Source of the DNA: Bacteroidota bacterium
Lineage (GTDB): Bacteria; Bacteroidota; Bacteroidia; 2-12-FULL-35-15
Assembly (NCBI GenBank): GCA_016707685.1
Contig: JADJHE010000003.1
Coordinates: forward strand, 124,001-188,000
DNA length: 64,000 bases
Direction: 5' to 3'
Made by a program: the position numbers and the translations under genes. Below the pieces are notes generated by a model. It did no database searches, was not told where the DNA came from, and worked only from the letters and a program-made list of their open reading frames with translations. This document shows positions 17,544-25,882 of this stretch, one piece after another (position 1 is the stretch's first letter; every line of letters starts with the position of its first letter).

Positions 17544-18788
17544 ATGAAATTCAAAAAGCCATCATTAATAGTTCAAATATTTGTCGGAATGTTTTTAGGG
17601 ATAATTGTAGGTTATTTCTGGAAAGATTTTGCACCATCGCTTCACATCCTCAGCGATATTTTTATGCGCTTAATAAAAATGATTATTGCACCATTGGTAT
17701 TCTCTGTACTTGTAGTTGGTGTTGCTAAGGTGGGCGATTTTAAATCGGTTGGGCGTATTGGAATTAAAACACTCTTGTATTTTACTACTGCCGCTGTAAT
17801 TTCATTGTTACTTGGATTAATGTTGGTTAACTTTTTTGAGCCCGGCAAAACGATGACATTGGAATTGCCTCCTGTTGATGCTCAAGTTGGTATTGAAGCA
17901 TCCAAAGGATTTGATGCAAAAAACTTTATTGAGCATGTTATTCCTTCAAGCGTTGTAGATGCAATGGCAAGTAACGAAATTTTACCCATCGTTATTTTTG
18001 CATTGTTCTTTGGCGTTGCTGCTGCATCCATTGGTAGTAAAGGAAAAGTGGTGGTTGATTTTTTCGATTCTGTTTCGCACATCATGTTTAAAATCACCAA
18101 TTATGTAATGGCATTTGCACCAATGGGTGTGTTTGGTGCTTTGGCAGCGGTGGTTGCAAAGCAAGGATTGGGCGTGCTTACAGGCTATCTCTATTTAATC
18201 AGTACCTTCTATTTAGGATTATTATTGTTTGTTTTTGGTGTGTTGTTTTTGGTATGCACCGTTATGAAAATCAAATTCTTTAAATTATTAAGTTATATCA
18301 AAGAGCCAATTCTATTGGCTTTTAGCACTGCTAGTTCAGAAGCAGCCATGCCAAAAACCATTGAATCATTAGAACGTTTTGGTTGCGGAAATAGAATTAT
18401 CTCCTTTGTATTGCCACTGGGTTATTCCTTTAACCTCGATGGTTCCATGATGTACATGACCTTTGCAACCGTGTTCATTGCACAAGCGTATGGCATTGAA
18501 ATGACGACATCTCAGCAGATCACCATGTTATTGATATTGCTGGTTACCAGCAAAGGAGTGGCAGGCATTCCAAGAGCATCTTTAGTAGTAATTGCCGGAA
18601 CATTAGCGCATTTTAACATTCCTGTTGCAGGATTATTGTTGTTATTGGGCATTGACCAAATATTAGACATGGGTCGCTCTGCTACCAATGTGGTTGGTAA
18701 TGCTGTAGCAACAGCTGTGGTAAGTAAATGGGAAGGTGAGTTGCACATGCATCGAAACGATCCTGACATTGATAAACTGAAATTGTAA
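17544..18788 (+). CDS. Dicarboxylate/amino acid:cation symporter (DAACS/SLC1 family)
   Basis: Inner-membrane secondary transporter that takes up C4-dicarboxylates or acidic amino acids with protons or Na+. The 414 residues show the family's N-terminal FMRLIKMIIAPLVFSVLVVG (about 40-59), the SSEAAMPKTIESLERFG hairpin-1 region (about 267-283), GYSFNLDGSMMYMT (about 293-306) and the C-terminal DQILDMGRSATNVVGNAVA (about 371-389). These are the substrate- and cation-binding segments. GltP- and DctA-like proteins cannot be separated from sequence alone. It is a single gene with its own promoter, followed by a spacer of attcgtaattcg words. Confidence 0.92.
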   Translation: MKFKKPSLIVQIFVGMFLGIIVGYFWKDFAPSLHILSDIFMRLIKMIIAPLVFSVLVVGVAKVGDFKSVGRIGIKTLLYFTTAAVISLLLGLMLVNFFEPGKTMTLELPPVDAQVGIEASKGFDAKNFIEHVIPSSVVDAMASNEILPIVIFALFFGVAAASIGSKGKVVVDFFDSVSHIMFKITNYVMAFAPMGVFGALAAVVAKQGLGVLTGYLYLISTFYLGLLLFVFGVLFLVCTVMKIKFFKLLSYIKEPILLAFSTASSEAAMPKTIESLERFGCGNRIISFVLPLGYSFNLDGSMMYMTFATVFIAQAYGIEMTTSQQITMLLILLVTSKGVAGIPRASLVVIAGTLAHFNIPVAGLLLLLGIDQILDMGRSATNVVGNAVATAVVSKWEGELHMHRNDPDIDKLKL

Positions 18789-18789
18789 T

Positions 18790-18865
18790 GAAATATTCGA
18801 ATTCGCCTTATTCGTAATTCGTTGTATTTGTAACCATTCGTAATTCGTTTAATTCGTAATTAGTA
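18790..18865. repeat. Intergenic simple-word repeat (attcgtaattcg)
   Basis: The spacer between the symporter and the DedA gene is built almost entirely from variants of attcgtaattcg, with the word present three times plus shorter pieces. It contains no promoter that I can support. Similar word-built spacers occur at about 13941-13980, 61140-61176 and 61512-61606. Confidence 0.6.
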
Positions 18866-18866
18866 G

Positions 18867-19486
18867 ATGCTAGAATTTTTCAAACAATTAACCGACCCAC
18901 AATCCATAATTCACTATGGCGGCTTGGCTTTGCTATTGTTTGTTGTATTTGCCGAAACAGGCTTATTAATCGGTTTTTTTCTTCCAGGCGATTCATTAAT
19001 CTTCATTTCAGGCTTATTGTGCGTTTCCAAACCCGAACTGTTGGGCGTAAATCTAATTACGCTAATTGCTTCATTAGCTTTAGCAGCCATTTTAGGAAAT
19101 GTGGTGGGTTATTGGTTTGGTTATAAAGTAGGTTTACCGCTTTTTGAGCGCAAAGATTCCCTCATTTTTAAGAAAAAGTACTTATTGGCAACCAAGGCAT
19201 TTTATGATAAAAATGGAGGAAAACACTCATTTTGGGTCGTTTTTTGCCAATAATTCGCACTTTTGCCCCAATTTTGGCCGGAGTTATAAAATTGGATTTT
19301 AAGCAATTTATGCTTTTTAATGTGCTAGGCGCCATCGCCTGGATTGGATTATTGGCAAGCATCGGTTATTACCTGGGTTCCTATGTTTGGGTGCAACAAA
19401 ATGTGGGCTATATTGTTATTGGATTAATCATTATTACAGCAATTCCTGTAATAACAACCTATCTGAAAGAAAAAAAAGGAAACTAA
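18867..19486 (+). CDS. DedA family membrane protein, frame broken once
   Basis: DedA/SNARE-associated (VTT domain) inner-membrane protein of about 206 residues. This family includes flippases for undecaprenyl phosphate or phosphatidylethanolamine. The first frame (18867 to about 19215) gives GFFLPGDSLIFISGLL and NVVGYWFGYKVG. The second (about 19232 to 19486) gives GRFLPIIRTFAPILAGVIKL, the hallmark basic/Pro motif, then a C-terminal helix. Between them the reading frame shifts by -1 inside ggaggaaaacactc; one more A would restore a GGKTLILGRF reading. The rest is undegraded, so I annotate one gene with a probable homopolymer error near 19215-19222. Confidence 0.85.
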
Positions 19487-19636
19487 CAATGCCATTTACC
19501 TCCAAAACCTACCAATTATCCTGTAAATACCACCACTAAATAACTGGTGCTCAGATGGAACAATATATTGGCTTATTTCGTGGTTAGAAACAAGCCAATT
19601 CGGCAAGTAAAAAAATAATTAACTTATGATGATAAA

Positions 19637-19668
19637 TTTTTACATTCAAAATAGATTTAGTATGTTTG
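19637..19668 (+). promoter_or_regulatory. Candidate promoter of the exbB-tonB operon
   Basis: TATGTTTG (19661-19668) is a perfect -7 match, preceded after 20 nt by TTTT (19637-19640). The leader to the exbB start is about 95 nt and contains ggaggaaactttcc, a short imperfect dyad. No riboswitch is recognised. Confidence 0.55.
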
Positions 19669-19768
19669 GAACCCTGTTTTGGAGGAAACTTTCCGAAACA
19701 TTATCAAAAATAAGTATGTATTAACATTAACAATTAACAAATAATAAAAACCAAAAATCAAAATCAAT

Positions 19769-20566
19769 ATGAGTAACACAAACAAAACATCGGGCGGATT
19801 TAACTTTATGACCGCATTATTAGCGATCTTAATTTCAGTTGGTATTGGAATTATGATTTACATGTTCGTATTAGGAAACCCTGACAACTTTGATGCAGAA
19901 GGTCATCCGAAACAAGGTAATTATTTAGGTATGATGTATTCTGGTGGATTTATCGTACCAATTTTGATGGCGATTTTAATTATTGTTATCACATTTACAT
20001 TAGAGCGTTTTATTACAATTTCTAAAGCAAAAGGTAGCGGAAAAGCAGATGTGTTTTTACGTAACATTAAAGCATCTTTAGCTGCTGGTAACTACGATGA
20101 AGCAATTGCTGCTTGTGATCAACAAAAAGGATCATTAGGAAATGTAGTTCGTCAAGGAGTTGAAAAATTACAAACCGTACAAAATGATTCTTCATTAAAT
20201 ACAGAAGAAAAAATTGAAGCAGTTCAAAAAGAATTAGAAGAAGCTACTTCTTTAGAATTGCCAATGTTATCTAAAAACTTAACAATCATCACTACTTGTG
20301 CTACTATCGCAACTCTTTGGGGTTTGATCGGAACAGTATTGGGTATGATTCGTTCATTTGCTGCGATGTCTGCTGCAGGTTCTCCTGATACAGCTGCACT
20401 TGCAACAGGTATCTCTGAGGCACTTATCAATACAGCTTTAGGTATCGGTGGTTCAGTACTTGGTATCATGGCTTACAATTATTTCACTACACGTGTTGAT
20501 GCAATCACACACAGTATGGACGAAGCTGGTTACAGCATTTTACATACATTAAAATTCTCTAAATAA
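19769..20566 (+). CDS. exbB: MotA/TolQ/ExbB proton channel family protein
   Basis: Proton-channel component of a Ton-type energy transducer in the inner membrane. The 265 residues have an N-terminal hydrophobic helix (about 15-40), a second at about 60-85, a cytoplasmic helical domain, and the paired C-terminal helices (about 170-205 and 215-245). The latter include TLWGLIGTVLGMIRSFAAMS and a Gly/Ala-rich GISEALINTALGIGGSVLGI segment typical of ExbB/TolQ. It heads an operon with two exbD genes and tonB, and has its own promoter about 100 nt upstream. Confidence 0.94.
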   Translation: MSNTNKTSGGFNFMTALLAILISVGIGIMIYMFVLGNPDNFDAEGHPKQGNYLGMMYSGGFIVPILMAILIIVITFTLERFITISKAKGSGKADVFLRNIKASLAAGNYDEAIAACDQQKGSLGNVVRQGVEKLQTVQNDSSLNTEEKIEAVQKELEEATSLELPMLSKNLTIITTCATIATLWGLIGTVLGMIRSFAAMSAAGSPDTAALATGISEALINTALGIGGSVLGIMAYNYFTTRVDAITHSMDEAGYSILHTLKFSK

Positions 20567-20619
20567 TTTTAGAGAATTGGATTGTAATTAACATTGAATT
20601 AATTTAAAAAAGATAAGAA

Positions 20620-21294
20620 ATGGCTGAAGTAAATACAGGTAAAGGTAGCCCTTCGTTGGATATGACTCCAATGGTGGATTTGGCCTTCCTTTTGGTTACT
20701 TTCTTTATGCTTACTGCTACTTCAAGGGTTACTGAACCTGTTGTTGTTGATACACCTTCATCTACCGCGGATAAATTATTACCTGAAAATGTAATATTGG
20801 TTTCCATCGATGAACAAGGTCGTCCTTTCTTCAACATCAACAATACAGAGGTTCGTAAAAAAACTTTGGAGAAAATGGGACAACAATACAAAATCACTTT
20901 TTCGGAAGAAGAGAAAAAAACTTTCGGAGGTATGACCAGTATCGGTGTTCCTATTGCACAGCTAAAAGAGTACATCAATTTGGAAGACCCAGAGAGAATG
21001 AAAGTAAAAAGCAAAGGGATTCCTCATGACTCACTTGACAACCAATTAGCAAACTGGATTCAATTCGGTAGAATTGAAGCAGCAAAACAAGCTAAGGCTG
21101 AAAAAGAAAGAGCTGAAACACTAGGAAGAGAATTTAAATACGAACCGTTACGTTTTGCTATCAAAGCAGATGGTAAAACAAATTACATTGCAGTAAAAGA
21201 CATTATTAAAGTGTTTACAGATATGGAAATATATCGTTTCAATTTAATTACTGATCTTGAGCAAGGTCCGGCTGAAGTTCCTCCTGGAGAATAA
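20620..21294 (+). CDS. exbD: ExbD/TolR family protein 1
   Basis: Single-helix stator partner of ExbB, mostly periplasmic. The 224 residues start with LDMTPMVDLAFLLVTFFML (about 14-32), the only transmembrane helix. Its Asp in PMVDL is the conserved protonatable residue. At 224 aa it is longer than enteric ExbD (about 140), with a charged insertion (KQAKAEKERAE) in the periplasmic part, as is common in Bacteroidota. Starts 53 nt after exbB. Confidence 0.92.
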   Translation: MAEVNTGKGSPSLDMTPMVDLAFLLVTFFMLTATSRVTEPVVVDTPSSTADKLLPENVILVSIDEQGRPFFNINNTEVRKKTLEKMGQQYKITFSEEEKKTFGGMTSIGVPIAQLKEYINLEDPERMKVKSKGIPHDSLDNQLANWIQFGRIEAAKQAKAEKERAETLGREFKYEPLRFAIKADGKTNYIAVKDIIKVFTDMEIYRFNLITDLEQGPAEVPPGE

Positions 21295-21325
21295 AGAATT
21301 AATTATTAACGTATAACGAAATAAA

Positions 21326-21958
21326 ATGGCTGAAGTAAATACAGATGGTGGCGGTGGCGGGAAACATGAAAAAAAACGCGCCAAAAAATCATCTACCAAA
21401 ATAGATATGACGCCAATGGTGGATTTGGCGTTCTTGCTCCTTACGTTTTTCGTACTTACTTCTACTTTTAGTAAGCCTAAAACAATGGAGATTAACTTCC
21501 CGGCTCCGATTGATGATAAAACAAAACAAATGAAAGTAAACAATGCATTAACTTTTATTATGACAAAAGATGATGGCATTTTTTATTATGCTGGTGAGTT
21601 TTATGCAGATGGAAACGACAAAGGGATGCCACCAACACAGTTAACAAAAACTGATTTCTCATCTGAAGGTTTACATAAATTACTTTTAGAAAAAAACAAA
21701 CCAACTGTTGATGCCATTAAAAAATTGGAAGAACAATTGGTGAAAAAAGAGATAGCTGATACTACTTACAAACGATTAGCTGTTGGAGAAAAAGGGAAAA
21801 AAGAGGCATTAACTGTGCTTATTAAGGCAGACGATAAAGCTGTATACAAAAACATTATTGATGTTATTGACGAATTAAATGTTTGTAACATTGGTAAATA
21901 TGCAGTAGTTGATATGATGCCGAAAGAATTAGAATTAATTAACGCAGCAACAAAATAA
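21326..21958 (+). CDS. exbD: ExbD/TolR family protein 2
   Basis: Second ExbD of the operon, 210 residues. A basic, Gly-rich N-terminus (GGGGGKHEKKRAKKSS) precedes IDMTPMVDLAFLLLTFFVLT, which again has the conserved Asp. The periplasmic domain ends with a short TolR-like fold (AVYKNIIDVIDELNVCNIGK). It shares the MAEVNT start and the DMTPMVDLAFLL helix with the upstream copy, indicating duplication. Two ExbD subunits may form a heteromeric stator. Starts 31 nt after the first exbD. Confidence 0.92.
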   Translation: MAEVNTDGGGGGKHEKKRAKKSSTKIDMTPMVDLAFLLLTFFVLTSTFSKPKTMEINFPAPIDDKTKQMKVNNALTFIMTKDDGIFYYAGEFYADGNDKGMPPTQLTKTDFSSEGLHKLLLEKNKPTVDAIKKLEEQLVKKEIADTTYKRLAVGEKGKKEALTVLIKADDKAVYKNIIDVIDELNVCNIGKYAVVDMMPKELELINAATK

Positions 21959-21965
21959 TAGCAGC

Positions 21966-22784
21966 ATGGCAGATTCATTATTTAATAATTGGGATAGCGT
22001 AGTTGCTCCAGTGCGTAATGACATTGTTTTTGAAGACAGAAACAAATCATATGGTGCTTACGACTTACGCAAAAACCACAATAAATCAGTTGCATTGGCT
22101 TTGCTAATTACAGGTGCATCGTTTGTGCTTTTAGTTAGCTTGCCTACTATAATTGATTGGATAAACAATAAAATGGATGAAGTGGAAGTTCCTGTGGACA
22201 TCACTCCAGTTGATTTGTCGGCACCACCGCCAATCGATGAAACAGAACCACCACCACCACCACCACCGCCACCACCAGTGATGGAAACGGTGAAGTTTAC
22301 TCCTCCTGTGGTTACGGATGAAGAGGTTGTGGATGATCCACCACCAGTTCAAACAGAGGAAACTCCTCAAATTAGTACTGTAACACAAGAAGGTACTGGC
22401 GGAGATGATATCATCATCCCTGACGAAGGAACCGGTTCTGGTGTTGTTGAACCAGTTGTTGAAGCTCCTTTAACAATTGTTGAGCAAATGCCTACTTTCC
22501 CTGGTGGAGATCTTGAAATGATGAAATACATTCAAAAAAACATTTCATACCCACAAGTTGAAAAAGAAGCAGGTATCTCTGGAACATGTTATGTAACATT
22601 CGTTGTGGAGAAAGATGGAAACATTACTGATGTAAAAGTATTAAGAGGTGTTTCTGGCGGACCAGGTTGCGATAAAGAAGCAATGCGTGTTGTTAAATCA
22701 ATGCCAAACTGGAAAGCAGGTAAACAAAACGGCCGCGAAGTTCGTGTACAGTTTAACTTGCCAATTAAGTTTACTTTAAAATAA
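21966..22784 (+). CDS. tonB: TonB family energy-transducing protein
   Basis: Transmits proton-motive force to outer-membrane receptors. The 272 residues have a cytoplasmic N-terminus with the Bacteroidota YGAYDLRKNHNKS motif (about 28-40), one helix (about 41-62), a Pro-rich spacer (a run of ten Pro, then repeated Glu/Val/Pro) and a C-terminal TonB domain (about 185-272). That domain includes FPGGDLEMMKYIQKNISYP, GTCYVTFVVEKDGNI and a final VQFNLPIKF strand. It starts 7 nt after exbD2; the next gene starts 4 nt after its stop. Confidence 0.95.
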   Translation: MADSLFNNWDSVVAPVRNDIVFEDRNKSYGAYDLRKNHNKSVALALLITGASFVLLVSLPTIIDWINNKMDEVEVPVDITPVDLSAPPPIDETEPPPPPPPPPPVMETVKFTPPVVTDEEVVDDPPPVQTEETPQISTVTQEGTGGDDIIIPDEGTGSGVVEPVVEAPLTIVEQMPTFPGGDLEMMKYIQKNISYPQVEKEAGISGTCYVTFVVEKDGNITDVKVLRGVSGGPGCDKEAMRVVKSMPNWKAGKQNGREVRVQFNLPIKFTLK

Positions 22785-22788
22785 GTAA

Positions 22789-23271
22789 GTGATATACAGC
22801 AGTAACCCATCGGTAAATAAAATTCGCCACTATATTGCATTTGTAATGGTAGCGCTTTATTTAGCCCTCGGGTTACTGTTTTTATTTACTGATATTGCCA
22901 CCGATTCCTTCCCTGTTTACAGAATGGAAGTAGGTATCGTTTTTTTGCTCTATGCTTCATTTAGAACATACAGCACCATTAAAAAATTAGAAAAGAAAAT
23001 GAGCACTAAACTTAAAATAAGACGTTTCTTAAACAGAACTCGCTTTTATTTTAGTTTCCTTCTCCTTGCTTTTTATCTGGTAGTTGGATTCTTATTCTTA
23101 TTTACCGAAATCTGGTCCGACCTATTACCCAAAGCACGCTTTACCATCGGAATTATTCTTGTATTGTTTGGTATCTTGCGATTTTATGTTGCTTATCGAA
23201 GATTTGCAAGTAAAAAAAATAGAATAGAACTCTTAAAACAAAAAATTGAAGATGCTAAAACAGCTCAATAA
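22789..23271 (+). CDS. Tandemly duplicated four-helix membrane protein, function unknown
   Basis: A 160-residue membrane protein made of two related halves, each with two hydrophobic helices. Half 1 has VALYLALGLLFLFTDIATD, then RMEVGIVFLLYASFRTYST. Half 2 has LAFYLVVGFLFLFTEIWSD, then RFTIGIILVLFGILRFYVA. Corresponding positions match, so this is an internal duplication or a fusion of two small genes. The start is GTG 22789, 4 nt after the tonB stop; no ATG exists before the first helix. Its 3' end overlaps the next gene, indicating translational coupling within the Ton operon. Function not known. Confidence 0.8.
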   Translation: MIYSSNPSVNKIRHYIAFVMVALYLALGLLFLFTDIATDSFPVYRMEVGIVFLLYASFRTYSTIKKLEKKMSTKLKIRRFLNRTRFYFSFLLLAFYLVVGFLFLFTEIWSDLLPKARFTIGIILVLFGILRFYVAYRRFASKKNRIELLKQKIEDAKTAQ

Positions 23272-24196
23272 ATATACAGTAGTTGCAATAGTTGCTGCTG
23301 CTGTTTTTTTTGCTTGTGGAGGTCCTGGCGGAAAATCAGAGCCTACCGATACGCCAACTTCTGGAGAAGTAAACATTGTTGTTGACGAATCATTCGCTCG
23401 TTTGTTCGATACTCAACTCTATACTTTTCATTCCATCTATCCCAATGCGAAAGTGCATGCCGATTATCTTGCGGAAGCAGAAGCATTGGATAAAATGATT
23501 AACGATTCATGCAAAGTGGTGGTGATGTGCCGTGATTTAACAAAAGCCGAACGCAAACAGTTTGAATCAAAAAACATTTTTCCAATTTCAACTAAAATTG
23601 CCGAAGATGCGATTGCTATTATTGTTAATCCCGAAAATCCAGATTCACTTTTAACAGTCGATAAAATCAAATCGATTTTAATGGGAAACGATTCACTTTG
23701 GAGCCAATTGAACAAATCCTCTCAATTGGGTAAAATAAATGCTGTATTCGATAATAAAGGCTCGGCAAATGCACGTTATATGCAAGATTCGCTGCTAGCT
23801 GGAAAAGCTTTTGGTAGTAATGTGTTTGCGGTGAATTCAAACCCTGAAGTGATTGAATATGTTAGCAAAAATAAAAATGCAATTGGATTTTTAAGCGTAA
23901 ATTGGATCAGTGATTTGGACGACCCAAGAGTACAAAGTTTTTTGAAAACAATTAAGGTTCTAGAAATTGCAAAAGACAGTAATAACGATGGTTATAAACC
24001 GTATCAGGCATACATCAAAACAAAAGAATACCCGTTTAGTAGAGATGTGTACATGATTAATCGCCAAACACGTGCTGGACTTGGCATGGGCTTTGTTTCA
24101 TTCGTAGCTGGCGATAAAGGTCAATTAATGATTTTAAAGGCAGGATTAATCCCCGCAATTGCTCCTGTTCGCTTGGTACAAGTAAATGTGGAATAG
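23252..24196 (+). CDS. PstS-like substrate-binding lipoprotein
   Basis: A predicted lipoprotein (314 aa) with a lipobox AVFFAC near residue 23 and a periplasmic-binding-protein fold of the phosphate-binding (PBP_like) type. Recognisable pieces include EVNIVVDESF, AIAIIVNPENPDSLLTVDKI, DNKGSANARYMQD and YPFSRDVYMINR. ATG 23252 is preferred over TTG 23246 because it directly precedes the signal peptide; it overlaps the previous gene by 20 nt. No PstC, PstA or PstB lies nearby, so uptake through the usual ABC transporter is not indicated. The gene is embedded in the Ton operon, which suggests a Ton-related or cell-envelope role. The ligand is unknown. Confidence 0.85.
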   Translation: MLKQLNKYTVVAIVAAAVFFACGGPGGKSEPTDTPTSGEVNIVVDESFARLFDTQLYTFHSIYPNAKVHADYLAEAEALDKMINDSCKVVVMCRDLTKAERKQFESKNIFPISTKIAEDAIAIIVNPENPDSLLTVDKIKSILMGNDSLWSQLNKSSQLGKINAVFDNKGSANARYMQDSLLAGKAFGSNVFAVNSNPEVIEYVSKNKNAIGFLSVNWISDLDDPRVQSFLKTIKVLEIAKDSNNDGYKPYQAYIKTKEYPFSRDVYMINRQTRAGLGMGFVSFVAGDKGQLMILKAGLIPAIAPVRLVQVNVE

Positions 24197-24227
24197 TATT
24201 TGAATAGATAGTAAAAAACAAACAATT

Positions 24228-25814
24228 ATGAACAGAATTAAATTATCGATTGTAGCATTGGTTTTAACATCTTCAGGGATGTTTGCTCAAACAATTAGTG
24301 ATGCTATTAAATTAACAACAAACGAACAGTTCGAAAAGGCTGATGCAATGTTTACAACATTAATTCAAGGACAACCGAACAACGGAGAATATCTTTTTTA
24401 TGCGGGTGAAAACCAGTTTAAAAACGAACAGTTTGAAAAAGCAAAACAACACTATCAAAAAGCTGTTGAGGTGAATCCAACTAATGCTTTTGGTTATGTT
24501 GGTTTAGGTAAATTAGAATGGTTTAGTGGTAAACAAACCGAAGCAAAAGCAAACTTTTTTAAAGCTCAAACATTGGCTGCTGGTAAAAACGCAACAGTAT
24601 TAATGAAAATAGCTGAAGCGTATACGCAAGCAGAAACAAAAAATTTGGCAGAGGCTACAACATTATTAGGACAAGCTACTAAGTTGGAACCTAAAAATCC
24701 AGAAGTGTATATTTTAATGGGTGATGTTTATTTGGAGCAAAACGATGGAACAAATGCCGTTAACAACTATGAAAAAGCAGGTGCTTTAGATCCTAAATCA
24801 GTAAGAGCAATCTTACGTCAAGGTCAAGTTTGGAACCGTGCAAAAAACTATACATTGGCAATTGAAACGTATAAAAAAGCAAAAAATGTAGATTCAACAT
24901 TTGCTCCTGCTTACCGCGAAATGGCTGAAATCTATTTACGTGCAGGTCAGTTTGGAAATGCAGCTTACAATGCAAAACGTTATTTGGATTTAAACAATGA
25001 TTGTGTTGCTCGTGGTCGTTATGCAGGTATTTTATACGAAGCGAAAAATTACAAAGAATCAATCGTTGCTGCGCAAGAAGCACAACAATGTGATGCAAAC
25101 AATGTTTATTTGTTGCGTTACTTAGCGTTTTCACAATTTGAAACTGCTGATTTTGTAAATGGTTTAGCAAACAGTGATGCATTCTTTGCAAAAGCTACTC
25201 CTGATACTAAAATTGTTCCGAAGGATTATGAATACAGAGCAAAATTATTGTCTAAAAACAATAAAGATTCATTGGCAATCATTGAATACAAAAAAGCAAT
25301 GGAATTACAACCAGACAAAGTTGAATTGAATGGTGATATTGCAAATGCATACATTAAATTAAAAAAATACAATGAAGCAATTGAAGCATACAAAGTAAAA
25401 ATGGCGAAAGTGAAACCAAATGCAAATGATTATTTTGGTATTGGTCGTGCGTATTACTACAACAAAGATTTTATTAATGCGGATTCTGCATTTGCAAAAA
25501 TCATTTTGGTTCAACCTGAGCTTCCTTTGGGTCATTTATGGAGAGCGAAATCAAACACACAATTAGATCCTAAAAATGAAAAATGGTCAGCAAAAGCATT
25601 TTATGAAGCTTATATCTCTAAAATAAAACCAGAAGAAGTAGAGAAAAATAAAAAAGATTTAATTGATGCTTATACCTACATGGGTGTTTATTACATGAAT
25701 AACAAAGATGTTTGTACAGCAAAAACATATTTCAAAAAAGTTGCTGAGTTGGATGCAGCAAACAAAAATGCAAAAGCATTTTTAGACAGTGCAGAAGCTA
25801 AGAAATGTCAATAA
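24228..25814 (+). CDS. TPR-repeat periplasmic protein, end of Ton operon
   Basis: A 528-residue exported protein with signal peptide (MNRIKLSIVALVLTSSGMFA, cleavage before Q) followed by tetratricopeptide repeats over nearly the whole length. Examples are NGEYLFYAGENQFKNEQFEK, NPTNAFGYVGLGKLEWFSGK, NPEVYILMGDVYLEQNDG and PDKVELNGDIANAYIKLKKY. TPR domains form helical scaffolds for protein binding. No enzymatic domain is seen. It lies 31 nt after the PstS-like gene and closes the operon at a very strong terminator. Its position suggests an accessory to the Ton or PstS-like component. Confidence 0.88.
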   Translation: MNRIKLSIVALVLTSSGMFAQTISDAIKLTTNEQFEKADAMFTTLIQGQPNNGEYLFYAGENQFKNEQFEKAKQHYQKAVEVNPTNAFGYVGLGKLEWFSGKQTEAKANFFKAQTLAAGKNATVLMKIAEAYTQAETKNLAEATTLLGQATKLEPKNPEVYILMGDVYLEQNDGTNAVNNYEKAGALDPKSVRAILRQGQVWNRAKNYTLAIETYKKAKNVDSTFAPAYREMAEIYLRAGQFGNAAYNAKRYLDLNNDCVARGRYAGILYEAKNYKESIVAAQEAQQCDANNVYLLRYLAFSQFETADFVNGLANSDAFFAKATPDTKIVPKDYEYRAKLLSKNNKDSLAIIEYKKAMELQPDKVELNGDIANAYIKLKKYNEAIEAYKVKMAKVKPNANDYFGIGRAYYYNKDFINADSAFAKIILVQPELPLGHLWRAKSNTQLDPKNEKWSAKAFYEAYISKIKPEEVEKNKKDLIDAYTYMGVYYMNNKDVCTAKTYFKKVAELDAANKNAKAFLDSAEAKKCQ

Positions 25815-25820
25815 GGACAC

Positions 25821-25876
25821 AAGTACATAAAAGAAAAAGGCTCGAAATAATTCGAGCCTTTTTCTTTTATGTACTT
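25821..25876. terminator. Bidirectional terminator: 26-bp perfect inverted repeat
   Basis: The arms 25821-25846 and 25851-25876 are perfectly complementary over 26 bp with an ataa loop. The core ggctcgaa/ttcgagcc is flanked by A- and T-rich arms that give a U-tract in both directions. It lies between the convergent TPR and amidohydrolase genes. Confidence 0.93.
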
Positions 25877-25882
25877 AAGTTT

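Noticed and set aside
23252..24196. Phosphate ABC transporter operon
   Set aside because: Only a binding protein is present; no PstC, PstA, PstB or PhoU lies nearby.
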